A stretch of 64,000 nucleotides of DNA from Caldilineales bacterium. GTDB lineage: Bacteria; Chloroflexota; Anaerolineae; J102. Below the pieces are notes generated by a model that was given only the letters and a program-made list of their open reading frames with translations, made no database searches and was not told the origin of the DNA. Every line of letters begins with the position of its first letter. The first letter of the stretch is position 1. Shown piece by piece: positions 27,901 through 36,000 of the stretch. The position numbers and the translations under genes are program-made. Where the stretch lies: positions 1-64,000 of the forward strand of contig JAIBAP010000002.1 in the NCBI GenBank assembly GCA_019695115.1, written 5' to 3'.

Positions 27901-27989
27901 CCCGGCTCACGGTGGCGACTATCCCTGCCGGATACACCCCTGCCCCCATGCACCCGCTTCTCTTCCTGCCCCGCGTGGCGAGCCGTTAG
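24945..27989 (+). CDS. Giant secreted protein with C-terminal propeller-like repeats and FLP tail
   Basis: This 1014-aa protein has a clean signal peptide (MQKLIHLAVLASILTLLIPFPSLAA, cleavage about 25). The first half (about 26-590) is beta-rich with no recognised domain; an all-beta region around residues 320-500 carries Gly-rich segments. The second half (about 600-990) has repeated AWT/AWQ/AWS motifs (RRAFVWNSMGNAG, GNLIVAWTEAQLP, GSVWLAWQTSPGL, GLPVLAWSHNGD), typical of a sialidase-like beta-propeller. It ends HPLLFLPRVASR, the tail motif shared with other secreted proteins. It lies 5 bp upstream of the subtilisin gene in the same orientation, so the two are almost certainly co-transcribed. 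A substrate-binding or protease-partner role is inferred. Confidence 0.7.
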   Translation: MQKLIHLAVLASILTLLIPFPSLAADPCQMLLPVGVWEGTTHADLTAIQKMANGTVILDMHIHDTGTITLTIGCTITGGDFVFQSSRTMKRPIINWEISCDANVHFTQPAGNVVVGANGKPRIDVRWGHNVYVGAGTCPDTAFPPATFQFHTSGPPVNRAISGDYDIVYDDPNRSDLDEMAQIYRDAGMEVTFTRGYTLTRKPQPQVEGLTARLRQYFLRSIPVTNRYTAAIDWDGADPGSARFILDGEQPQDMTVNGNTATYDLAVGSIQRTGDIPISIEADIEGRIDRADDLGPLTIVPLPNWAGPFNFQARPPAGDHVLYKGEYRLPDQPLSANITLPSWLPYVGGTWGLLPTQLKVGLSANSSGATERDGLAAQGGFGLGNRRFTLAASGNLYGTLQHDALVFQTDPLTLSTYGVLWQDRWGLISLIPGAQSLFSVPVLGDLLQAIDNTAGITADIHGGMTGTGRLGVIGDKMALTEGRFDATLGAQATANLSLLVAYVYLTGGGDGYLAMQIVPSPKATRCEVRLYFQMRAGAFGYSTTLIDARHTFVACTSASGQVFLYPLASSPSSPTLRYGGPPLAEAERILQTGITTNGLTETILAENANLQAQPQLATGPNGRRAFVWNSMGNAGAADVVSLRLFDGAAWGNPIVLSQANKPAFNPTAAFAANGNLIVAWTEAQLPPNPNQLTEAFVRSFEIAWAEIDGAGAIVRRGQLAADNNMDFGPRLAAAPDGSVWLAWQTSPGLSLTGTAAKPNRLQAARWSGSGWAAAETVSQDLTGVLFWRLAAADANRVWLVADQDTDGNLGTANDREIYVYKRTASGWAAPQRLTNDALPDTAPLLALTPAGLPVLAWSHNGDTVKGLIGDPAATTPQVWFDHETNIGPSLGTGELLAAADGKLSLIWPDNTEMGQDVWLARFNPTHQTWSQPAPLFHGAEQRSSLSARLLPGGDILLASTVAQVGQQTVTFDGGVQVPVPSVAETARLTVATIPAGYTPAPMHPLLFLPRVASR

Positions 27990-27994
27990 GGGGT

Positions 27995-30900
27995 ATGATG
28001 AAGATCACCTGCTCCCTGATCATCGCCGTTGCCTTGCTACTGTTAGCCAACTCGCTGGCGACGGCGGCCGGCGTCGATAGTCCACCCTTCCCCGACAACC
28101 TCCAGACGGCGCTCACCGCCCCGGCCCGCTCTCTCTCTATCGTGCAGCTCGCGGCCCCGCCCCTGGCTCTGTACGCGGGCAGCCTGCCCGGTCTGGCCCC
28201 CACCAACCCACAGACCCTGGGCGAGACGGAATTGGCCGTCGATGCGCCTGCCAGTCGCGACTACCTGGGTTATCTGGCCGGGCAACGGGCCGCAGTCGTG
28301 GCCCAGGCCGAGGCCCTCATCGGCCGCCCGCTGGAGGTGCGCTTCAGCTACAGCTTTGCCTTTGCCGGTTTCGCCGCCGAGATGACGCCCGCCGAAGCCG
28401 ACCGCATCGCCGCCCTGCCCGGTGTGCGCCAGGTGACGCCAGACGCCAGGCGCCAATTGCACACCGATGTCGGGCCGGGCTGGATCGGCGCGCCGGGCGT
28501 GTGGGATGGGTCGGCCACAGGGTCGGCCAGCCGGGGCGAGGGTGTGATCATCGGCGTCATCGACACCGGTTTGAATCTCGACCACCCCTCCTTCGCCGAC
28601 CCCGGCCCCATCGACGGCTACAACTACGCCAATCCCTTCGGCGCCGGGGTTTACAAGGGTCTGTGCGCCACCAACCCCGCCCGATACCGCTGCAACGACA
28701 AGCTGCTTGGGTACTACATCTTCACCGGCGAGACGACCGACGACACCGATGGCCACGGCAGCCACACCGCCAGTACAGCCGGCGGCAATCGCGTCGCCGC
28801 TCTGCTGGATGTTTCGTCGACCAATGCCTTTTCTTTTGCGCCCACGATTTCGGGTGTGGCCCCGCACGCCCATCTGATCGCCTATGACGCCTGCATCGAT
28901 GGCAGCGGCTGCCCGCTGACGGCTTTGACCGCAGCCATCGACCAGGCCGTGGCCGACGGCGTCGATGTCATCAACTATTCCATCGGCGGGCCGAGCAGCA
29001 ACCCCTGGATCGACATCGACGCGCAGGCGTTCTTGGGCGCAGTGGCGGCAGGGGTCCTCCCGGCGGTCTCCGCGGGCAACAGCGGGCCGGGCGCCAGCAC
29101 AGTTGGCTCGCCCGGCGATGCGCCCTGGGTGCTCACCGTGGCCGCCAGCACCCACACCCGCTCATCGGAGGTCGCGCTCATCAACCTCAGCGGTGGGGCC
29201 AGCGCCCCGCCCGCGAATTTGCATGGCCAGGCGTTGACCGCAGCCTATGGCCCGGCCCCCATCGTCTATGCCGGAAAGTTCGGCGACCCCAAATGCCAGA
29301 CGCCCTTCCCCGCCAACACCTGGACCCACGGCGAGATCGTCGTCTGCGATCGCGGCGGCATCGCCCGTGTGGCCAAAGGAACGGCCGTCAAGAAGGGCGG
29401 GGCCAGAGGGATGGTCTTGGTCAACACGGAGCCGGGCGAATCGCTGGTGGCCGACCCTCACATTATCCCTGCCGTCCACCTGAGCAAAGCGGACGGCGAC
29501 GCCCTTAAGGCCTGGCTGGCCACGGGGAGTGGGCACACGGCTACTATTCAGGCGACGCAAATCCACATCGACCCCGCACACGCCGACGCAATGGCCGATT
29601 TCAGCTCGCGCGGGCCGCTGACGAACGCAGCCAGGGATGTGATCAAGCCCGATGTCACGGCGCCGGGCGTGGACGTTCTGGCCGCCTTCCGCAGCGGCTC
29701 TGGCCCGGCCGGCGACGCCGAGCCGTGGATGGACGAATTCAACTTCCTCAGCGGCACCTCGATGTCCAGCCCGCATACGGCCGGGGCAGCTGCCCTGCTG
29801 CACTCGCTCCACCCCGTTTGGACGCCGTCCGAAGTCAAGTCGGCGCTGATGACGACGGCCGTGGTCGCCGGGGTGCGCAAAGAGGATGGCAGCACCCCGG
29901 CCGAGCCTTTCGATAGGGGTGGAGGGCGGATCGACGTCAGCCGGGCCGCCAACGCCGGCATGGTGCTCGATGTCACCCCGGCCCAGTTCAACGCCGCCGA
30001 TCCTGCCTTCGACGGGGAACCAAAGACGCTGAATCTGCCCAGCTTGGCCGACAGCGCCTGCCCGGCCATCTGCTCGTGGACGCGCACCGTCCGCAACCCC
30101 ACCAACCGGGCCCTTACCTTCGCCGCCAGCTACGCCGGCGCCGGCAGCGCCACGATCACACCGTCGCTCCTGAGTCTGGGGCCAGGGCAGACGGCGCCCT
30201 TTCAGATCGCGCTCGATGTTTCGGCGGCGACCAAAGGCGTTTGGGCTTTCGGCCTCCTGATCTGGCATGAACAGGGGAATCATGCCCCCGACGCCCATTT
30301 CCCCGTAGCCGTGATCCCGGTGACGCCGGTGGCTCACGTGCGCGCTTTCCCAACATCGTTGCGCAGCGACCAGGCGCCGGGGAGGAAGGTGACGCGCACG
30401 CTCAGCATCGCCAACACTGGCGCCGCCGCCCTCAACTGGCAAATCAAGGAAGACGCATCCGGCCATGCGCTCGCTTTGGACACGTCGCTTGCGGATCAGG
30501 GGTCCGCTCTCGAACCCGCTGCCACCCCCCTTGTCCTCAAAGTGGATGATGGTAAGTCGGAATGGGCGCTGGGACTGCCGGGTGGCGGCCAATTCCTGTG
30601 GTTCAACCGCTTCACACCCGACCCGGCCCGCTTCCCGATCTCGTTGGAGAAAGTGCAGGTAATGTTCGAGTCGCAGGTCGATGTCGGCGCGCTGGTCGAT
30701 ATCTATGTGTACGAGGACAAAGATGGCGACGGCAACCCCGGCACCGGCGCGGTGCACCGGGCGTCGCTCAAGAATCAGGCCGTGCAGTTCGCCGATGGCA
30801 GAACCTTCTCCGAGTTCAGCTTCCCCACGCCGGTGCGATTGAACGGGCCGGGCGACATCCTCATCGGCGTCGTCAACCGCACGGCCGGCGTCGCCGTTGG

Positions 30901-32269
30901 CAAGGAGGCCGCCTCTATCGACGCCAATTCGATCAAGCGCCGCCGCTCCTGGTTTGGCAGCTACGGCGGCCCGCCCCCCGACCCGCCCGTCCTGCCCGCG
31001 CCGCAGAACTGGGGCCTCATCGACGACCTCGACCTCGGCCAGCTTTTCCAGGATGGGAACTGGTTGATCCGCGGCCTGGGCGCCGGACGCGGCCCGTGCG
31101 ACAGTCCCGCCGACGTCCCCTGGTTGAAGGATATTGCGCCTGCAAGCGGCAGCACGCCGGTCGCAGGCAGTGCATCGGTAGAGATCACGCTCGACGCCAC
31201 CGGTCTGGCCGTGGGCGATTACAAGGCATCGATCTGCATCGACAGCAATGATCCCGCCGCGCCGCGCCTGGTCGTCCCGGTGGAGATGAACGTGGCAACC
31301 ACTCCCGCTGTTCAGGTGCTTCCGGCCAGCCTCCAAACCCGGCTTGCGCCCGGCAAACAAACTGTGCAACCGCTCACCATCCGCAATATCGGCGGGCAGA
31401 ACCTGACCTGGGCGGTGTCCGAGACGAATTCGTTCGGCCAGGCGGCTGTTGGGCCAGCTTCCAGCGCCTCGGCGATCGTGCTCCACGACCAGACCGACCA
31501 GCCCGGCAGCAATATCGTCCTTTCGCAGTTCTTCCCCGATCTCCAGAAGCGTGTGCTGGGGGCCGACGATTTCGCCATTCCGGCAGCCGATGGCGGCTGG
31601 AGGGTCGAACGAGTAGTCGCTCAGGGGATGTACAGCCCTGACGATGGCCCGGCGCCGAACTTCGATGTCGTCATCTATGCCAACCGTGGCGGCCTGCCGG
31701 GAACCGAAGTCTACCGGGCGGCTGGCCTTGCGGCTGCCAGCGATCAGGGCGGGGCCGTCGCCTTCAACCTGCCGCAACCGGCCTTGCTGCAACCGGGCGT
31801 CTATTGGCTATCTATTGTGGCCAATATGACCTACAACCCCGGCTCGCAACTTTGGGCCTGGCTGACGCGGGATGTGCAGAACGGCTTCCCCTATGCCTGG
31901 GAGGACCCGGACGGCTTGTTGCAGACACCGTGCACCACCTGGAAGCCGGGCGCCAGTGTGTGCAATATTGGCGGCGGCGTCGACCCCGATCTGCTCTTCC
32001 GCCTGGAGGGTGTGAAGGGCGCGCCCGTCTGTAACAACACCGGCGACATCGGTTGGCTGAGCCTGACGCCAGCGAACGGCGCGGCGGCGCCCGGCGCCAG
32101 CAGCACCGTGCAAGCCACTTTCGATTCCACCGGCCTGACCCCCGGCCTCTACCTCAGGTCGCTGTGCATCAGCAACAACTCCCCCTCCACCCCGTTCGTC
32201 ATCGTCCCCGTGCAGATGGAGGTGACAAGCCCGCCACCGAAGGTCTTCTTGCCGCTGCTGGCGCGCTAG
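27995..32269 (+). CDS. Secreted subtilisin-family (S8) serine protease
   Basis: This 1424-aa extracellular protease has a signal peptide (about 1-26) and an I9-type propeptide (about 60-150). The S8 catalytic triad is intact: D190 in VIDTGLNLDHP, H254 in GHGSHTAS and S589 in SGTSMSSPH, with oxyanion N362 in VSAGNSGPG. A PA domain is inserted at about 415-515 (HGEIVVCDRGGIARVAKG). C-terminal fibronectin/Ig-like and choice-of-anchor-like beta domains follow, with two repeats ending in an ASPH-like DPAAPRLVVPVEMN / NNSPSTPFVIVPVQME pattern. It ends PPPKVFLPLLAR, the tail motif. AGGGGG precedes the ATG. Its TAG stop abuts the galK stop. Confidence 0.93.
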   Translation: MMKITCSLIIAVALLLLANSLATAAGVDSPPFPDNLQTALTAPARSLSIVQLAAPPLALYAGSLPGLAPTNPQTLGETELAVDAPASRDYLGYLAGQRAAVVAQAEALIGRPLEVRFSYSFAFAGFAAEMTPAEADRIAALPGVRQVTPDARRQLHTDVGPGWIGAPGVWDGSATGSASRGEGVIIGVIDTGLNLDHPSFADPGPIDGYNYANPFGAGVYKGLCATNPARYRCNDKLLGYYIFTGETTDDTDGHGSHTASTAGGNRVAALLDVSSTNAFSFAPTISGVAPHAHLIAYDACIDGSGCPLTALTAAIDQAVADGVDVINYSIGGPSSNPWIDIDAQAFLGAVAAGVLPAVSAGNSGPGASTVGSPGDAPWVLTVAASTHTRSSEVALINLSGGASAPPANLHGQALTAAYGPAPIVYAGKFGDPKCQTPFPANTWTHGEIVVCDRGGIARVAKGTAVKKGGARGMVLVNTEPGESLVADPHIIPAVHLSKADGDALKAWLATGSGHTATIQATQIHIDPAHADAMADFSSRGPLTNAARDVIKPDVTAPGVDVLAAFRSGSGPAGDAEPWMDEFNFLSGTSMSSPHTAGAAALLHSLHPVWTPSEVKSALMTTAVVAGVRKEDGSTPAEPFDRGGGRIDVSRAANAGMVLDVTPAQFNAADPAFDGEPKTLNLPSLADSACPAICSWTRTVRNPTNRALTFAASYAGAGSATITPSLLSLGPGQTAPFQIALDVSAATKGVWAFGLLIWHEQGNHAPDAHFPVAVIPVTPVAHVRAFPTSLRSDQAPGRKVTRTLSIANTGAAALNWQIKEDASGHALALDTSLADQGSALEPAATPLVLKVDDGKSEWALGLPGGGQFLWFNRFTPDPARFPISLEKVQVMFESQVDVGALVDIYVYEDKDGDGNPGTGAVHRASLKNQAVQFADGRTFSEFSFPTPVRLNGPGDILIGVVNRTAGVAVGKEAASIDANSIKRRRSWFGSYGGPPPDPPVLPAPQNWGLIDDLDLGQLFQDGNWLIRGLGAGRGPCDSPADVPWLKDIAPASGSTPVAGSASVEITLDATGLAVGDYKASICIDSNDPAAPRLVVPVEMNVATTPAVQVLPASLQTRLAPGKQTVQPLTIRNIGGQNLTWAVSETNSFGQAAVGPASSASAIVLHDQTDQPGSNIVLSQFFPDLQKRVLGADDFAIPAADGGWRVERVVAQGMYSPDDGPAPNFDVVIYANRGGLPGTEVYRAAGLAAASDQGGAVAFNLPQPALLQPGVYWLSIVANMTYNPGSQLWAWLTRDVQNGFPYAWEDPDGLLQTPCTTWKPGASVCNIGGGVDPDLLFRLEGVKGAPVCNNTGDIGWLSLTPANGAAAPGASSTVQATFDSTGLTPGLYLRSLCISNNSPSTPFVIVPVQMEVTSPPPKVFLPLLAR

Positions 32270-33421
32270 CTATGCCACCACCGATGCCCCATCAGCGGCG
32301 CGGCTGACATAGATGGCCGGGCGGAGAGTCGTCGCCGCGAAATAGTCCTCTTCCACCATGCGGGCAAATGATTCCGCCCGTTCCGCCTGCACCAGGGCCA
32401 CGGCGCAGCCGCCAAAACCCGCCCCGGTCATGCGGGCGCCCAGGCAACCAGGCTGACGCCGGGCGATTTCGACCATGACATCGAGTGCCCGGCTGGAGAC
32501 CTCGAAATCGTCGCGCAGGCTGATGTGGCTGGCATCCATCAGCCTGCCCAGGGTGGCGGCGTCGTCGGCCTGCATGGCCGCCGCTGCGGCCAGGGTGCGT
32601 TCGTTCTCGCTGACGACATGGCGGGCGCGGCGGCGGGTGGTGTCATCCAGCAGGCCGGCCTCGGCCCCGAATCGCTCGGTGCTGACATCGCGCAGAGCCG
32701 GAACCGCGAAGAAGCGGGCGGCGGCCTCACATTGGGCGCGGCGTTCGTTGTAAGCCGAGTCGACCAGGCCGCGGCGGGTGGCCGTATCGAGGATGACGAC
32801 CACGACGCCGGGGGGCAGCGGCGCCGCCTGGGTTTCCAGGCTGCGGCAGTCGATCAGCAGGGCATGGCCGGCGCGACCGGCGGCCGAGATCATCTGGTCC
32901 ATGATGCCGCAATTGACGCCAACCCACTCGTTTTCGGCCCGCTGGCCCAGCCTGGCCATGGTCGCCGGCTGCCAGGCGAAGCCCGAAACGGCCTGGAAAG
33001 CCCGCGCCGTCGCCAGTTCGATGGCGGCCGAGGAGGATAACCCGGCCCCGCGCGGCACATCGCCCCCCACCACGCCTTCCCACCCTGCCAACCCATACCC
33101 GGCGTCGGTCAAGGCCCAGGCCACCCCCTTGAGGTACTCTATCCAACTCGCCTGCTGGCGTTGCAAGTCGGAGAGGTCGAAGGCGGCCCAACGGTCGAGA
33201 TCGAGCGAATAGACCTTCACCCGACCGTCCGCCCGCGGGCGCAGGGCGATCCAGATGGCGCGCTCGATAGCCATTGGCAGGACAAAGCCGTCGTTGTAGT
33301 CAGTGTGTTCGCCGATCAGGTTGACGCGGCCCGGCGCCCGCACGACCACGGCCGGCGCGGCGCCGAAACGGGCCTGAAATGCCTCGACCACTCGGCCTTT
33401 AGGGGTGCGATTCATGGTCAT
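32270..33421 (-). CDS. galK: Galactokinase
   Basis: This 383-aa GHMP-family kinase phosphorylates alpha-D-galactose at C1. The signature PGRVNLIGEHTDYNDGF lies at about 30-46, the ATP-binding GAGLSSSAAIELA at about 125, and the C-terminal GHMP motif TGAGFGGCAVAL is present. Length is normal. It overlaps the end of galE by 23 bp, so the genes are coupled; an ATG at 33415 is an alternative start. Its stop abuts that of the convergent protease (TAGCTA). It is last in the alpha-galactoside operon. No galT (hexose-1-phosphate uridylyltransferase) lies nearby. Confidence 0.95.
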   Translation of the reverse strand: MTMNRTPKGRVVEAFQARFGAAPAVVVRAPGRVNLIGEHTDYNDGFVLPMAIERAIWIALRPRADGRVKVYSLDLDRWAAFDLSDLQRQQASWIEYLKGVAWALTDAGYGLAGWEGVVGGDVPRGAGLSSSAAIELATARAFQAVSGFAWQPATMARLGQRAENEWVGVNCGIMDQMISAAGRAGHALLIDCRSLETQAAPLPPGVVVVILDTATRRGLVDSAYNERRAQCEAAARFFAVPALRDVSTERFGAEAGLLDDTTRRRARHVVSENERTLAAAAAMQADDAATLGRLMDASHISLRDDFEVSSRALDVMVEIARRQPGCLGARMTGAGFGGCAVALVQAERAESFARMVEEDYFAATTLRPAIYVSRAADGASVVA

Positions 33422-34388
33422 AGCCTTGTGGGTGCGCCAAATGCCAGCGCCAGGCGCTGGCGATGATGTCCTCCAGGTCAGGATGCCGGGGTTGCCAGCC
33501 GAGTTCGGCCCGGATGCGGTCGCTGCTGGCCACCAGGATGGCCGAATCGCCGGGTCGGCGGGGCTTGACGACCACCGGCAGGGGATGCCCGCTGACGCGG
33601 CGGGCGGTCTCGATCACTTCGATGACCGAGTAGCCGTTGCCGCTGCCCAGGTTGTAGCGGGCGAACGGTCGCTCTGCCAACCCTGCCAGCGCCAGCCCAT
33701 GGGCAAGGGCCAGGTCGTCGATGTGGATGTAGTCGCGGATGCAGCTGCCATCAGGCGTGGGATAGTCGTCGCCGAAGATGGCGATCTCCGACCGTTGGCC
33801 CGCGGCCACCTGCAAAACAAGCGGGATGAGATGGGTTTCGGGTCGGTGCGCTTCGCCGCCAGAGCCGGTGGCGCCGGCGGCGTTGAAGTAGCGCAGGATG
33901 GCCACACGCAGGCCGTGGATGCGATGATGCCATTCCAGCGCCTGTTCGACCATGTACTTGGTGGCGCCATAGACGCTGGACGGGCCGATGGGGTCGGTTT
34001 CGACCAAAGGCGCGTCTTTGCTGGCGTAGACGCCGGCCGTGGACGAGAAGACAAAGCGTCCCACGCCGTGGGCGATGGCGGCATCGATCAGGGTCAGGCT
34101 GCCGGTGACATTGTTGCGAAAGAAGCGGCCGGGGTCGCGCATCGACTCGCCTGCCTCGATGAAGGCGGCGAAGTGCAATATGGCGTCGAATTCCTGACCA
34201 CCTAAGATGCGGTCGAGTACGCTTCGATCCAGCACATCGCCTTCGACAAAGGCGGCGTCGCCAGGGAGGGCCTGCCGATGCCCGCTGGAGAGGTTGTCGA
34301 GGATGGTGACGCTGTGCCCGCTTGCCAGCAATTGCTGGGCGACGACGCTGCCGATGTAGCCGGCGCCGCCGGTGACGAGGGTTTTCAT
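33399..34388 (-). CDS. galE: UDP-glucose 4-epimerase
   Basis: This 329-aa NAD-dependent short-chain dehydrogenase fold enzyme interconverts UDP-galactose and UDP-glucose. The Rossmann motif is GGAGYIG (7-13), with DNLSSGHR at about 31-38. The catalytic SST lies near 115-117, and Y140 and K144 are in SVYGATKYM. All family hallmarks are present and length is typical. It sits 87 bp after the GH4 gene. It can serve both galactose catabolism and UDP-galactose supply for the exopolysaccharide cluster about 3 kb away. Confidence 0.96.
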   Translation of the reverse strand: MKTLVTGGAGYIGSVVAQQLLASGHSVTILDNLSSGHRQALPGDAAFVEGDVLDRSVLDRILGGQEFDAILHFAAFIEAGESMRDPGRFFRNNVTGSLTLIDAAIAHGVGRFVFSSTAGVYASKDAPLVETDPIGPSSVYGATKYMVEQALEWHHRIHGLRVAILRYFNAAGATGSGGEAHRPETHLIPLVLQVAAGQRSEIAIFGDDYPTPDGSCIRDYIHIDDLALAHGLALAGLAERPFARYNLGSGNGYSVIEVIETARRVSGHPLPVVVKPRRPGDSAILVASSDRIRAELGWQPRHPDLEDIIASAWRWHLAHPQGYDHESHP

Positions 34389-34475
34389 GGCCTTGAGGGT
34401 TCCTCCGGGTAGGTTTTGTCGCGATCGGGCCGAGGGAAGGGCCGGCGGGTTGGCCGCGATCGTCGCCGGTTGGCG

Positions 34476-35861
34476 TTACTTGTACTCCGGCAGCCAGTCG
34501 CCGTGCGCTTCGATCAGGTCATCGACCAGGGCCGTGATCTGATCGAGATCGAGTTCGGCGGCGGTGTGCGGGTCGAGCATGGCGGCGTGATAGATGTGCT
34601 GGCGCTTGCGGGTGAGGGCGGCCTCGACCGTGAGCGCCTGGACGTTGATGTTGGTTTGCATCAGGGCGGCCAGGTGGGGCGGCAGCGAACCGATGCGTGT
34701 GGGTTGGATGCCGTGGCGGTCGACCAGGCAGGGAACTTCGACGCAGCATCCGGCCGGGAGGTTGTCGATGAGGCCGTGGTTGCCGACGTTGCCGTAGATC
34801 ACGGCCGGGCGGCCCGTCTCCATGGCGTGAATGATCTGCGAGCCGTACTCGACGCTGCGCTTGATCTGGAGCAGGTGGTCGAGCAGGCGGCTCATATCGC
34901 GCTCGCTGCCGTCGGTGCGCACTTCCTCGACTTCCTCTCCTTCTTCGATGACGCGAAAGCGAACATCTTCCTGTTCGAATACCTTGCGTAGCGCCTCCCA
35001 ACCGGCCAACTGGAACTCGCAGCGGCGGATGTACTCGTCCAGCGGGATGTTGAAGCCCTCGATCAGGTCGGGCCGGTCGCCCTTGATGAACCACGGTACG
35101 TACTCGCTGAAATGCTCGCTCGATTCGGTGACGAAATAGCCGAATTTCTCGAAGAGTTTGTAGCGCACGCGATTGGTCGGCGGCATGCGGCCTTCCTCCA
35201 TCACTTTGCGGATGGCAGGGTACAAATCCTGGCCCTGGCGCTCGAATTTGAGATAGAAGGCCATGTGGTTGATGCCCGCCACCAGGTAGTCGATCTCCTG
35301 GACGGGAACGCCGATGTCAGCGGCCAATTCGCCGGCGGTGTGGGGCACGCTGTGGCACAGGCCCACGCTGTGGATGCTGCTGGCCCGATCCAGCGCCCAC
35401 ATGTTCATGGCCATGGGGTTGACGTATTGGAGGAAGGTCACATCCGGGCACAGGTCTTCCATGTCGCCGGCCATGTCCAGGAGGACGGGGATGGTGCGCA
35501 GCCCGCGCATGATGCCGCCAATGCCGAGGGTGTCGGCGATGGTCTGGCGCAGCCCGTATTTCTTGGGGATCTCGAAGTCGATGACGGTGGAGGGGCGATA
35601 GCCGCCGACCTGGAACATAGCGATGGCGTAATCGGCCCCGGCCAACGCCTGGCGACGGTCGGTCGTGGCCACGATGGTGGGGGTGGCGCCCAGCGCTTCG
35701 GCAATCTTGCGGGCAACGATGGTAGATGTACGCAGCCGTTCGGGGTCGATGTCGTGCAGGCTGATGGTGGAATCGGCCAGATCGGGATAGCTGAGGATGT
35801 CGCCGAGCAGGTTCTTGGCAAAGACGGTGCTGCCGGCGCCAATGAAGGTGATTTTGGGCAT
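34476..35861 (-). CDS. melA: Alpha-galactosidase, glycoside hydrolase family 4
   Basis: This 461-aa NAD and Mn-dependent hydrolase has a Rossmann N-terminus ITFIGAGSTVFAKNL, dinucleotide contact HDIDPERL, and the GH4 metal ligands C169 (VGLCHSVPHT) and H199 (AGINHMAF). The intact VNPMAMNMWAL motif is that of family members acting on alpha-galactosides; other GH4 members act on alpha-glucosides or glucuronides. There is no signal peptide, so it acts on imported melibiose- or raffinose-type sugars. It is first in the operon with galE and galK, which fits release of galactose. No transporter or regulator is visible next to it. Confidence 0.9.
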   Translation of the reverse strand: MPKITFIGAGSTVFAKNLLGDILSYPDLADSTISLHDIDPERLRTSTIVARKIAEALGATPTIVATTDRRQALAGADYAIAMFQVGGYRPSTVIDFEIPKKYGLRQTIADTLGIGGIMRGLRTIPVLLDMAGDMEDLCPDVTFLQYVNPMAMNMWALDRASSIHSVGLCHSVPHTAGELAADIGVPVQEIDYLVAGINHMAFYLKFERQGQDLYPAIRKVMEEGRMPPTNRVRYKLFEKFGYFVTESSEHFSEYVPWFIKGDRPDLIEGFNIPLDEYIRRCEFQLAGWEALRKVFEQEDVRFRVIEEGEEVEEVRTDGSERDMSRLLDHLLQIKRSVEYGSQIIHAMETGRPAVIYGNVGNHGLIDNLPAGCCVEVPCLVDRHGIQPTRIGSLPPHLAALMQTNINVQALTVEAALTRKRQHIYHAAMLDPHTAAELDLDQITALVDDLIEAHGDWLPEYK

Positions 35862-35877
35862 GGGTGGTGGTCAGATG

Positions 35878-36000
35878 TCAGTCACTGGCTTCGAGATCGG
35901 CTTCGATGGCGGCGAACTGCGCCAATGCCGCCTGCAAGTCCTCGACAATCTCGCGGGCCAGCAGGTTGGGGTCAGGCAGATGGGCGCTATCAGGGATCAT
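35878..36000 (-). pseudogene. C-terminal fragment of a type I R-M methylase (HsdM)
   Basis: A 40-codon frame reads MIPDSAHLPDPNLLAREIVEDL and continues AALAQFAAIEADLEASD before a TGA. The LPDP-x(2-4)-A-x-EI-x-EDL-x-AAL pattern is what I recall for the extreme C-terminus of N6-adenine methylases of type I systems. Nothing else of the methylase remains. Its ATG overlaps the RAYT stop (TGATG). With the HsdR- and HsdS-like fragments 1.4 kb away it suggests a destroyed hsd locus. A tiny functional protein cannot be ruled out. Confidence 0.5.

Noticed and set aside
29162-31792. 876-aa minus-strand frame across the subtilisin gene
   Set aside because: It is an antisense shadow: Arg/Gly-rich, no domain, caused by high GC and the third-codon bias of the real gene on the plus strand.
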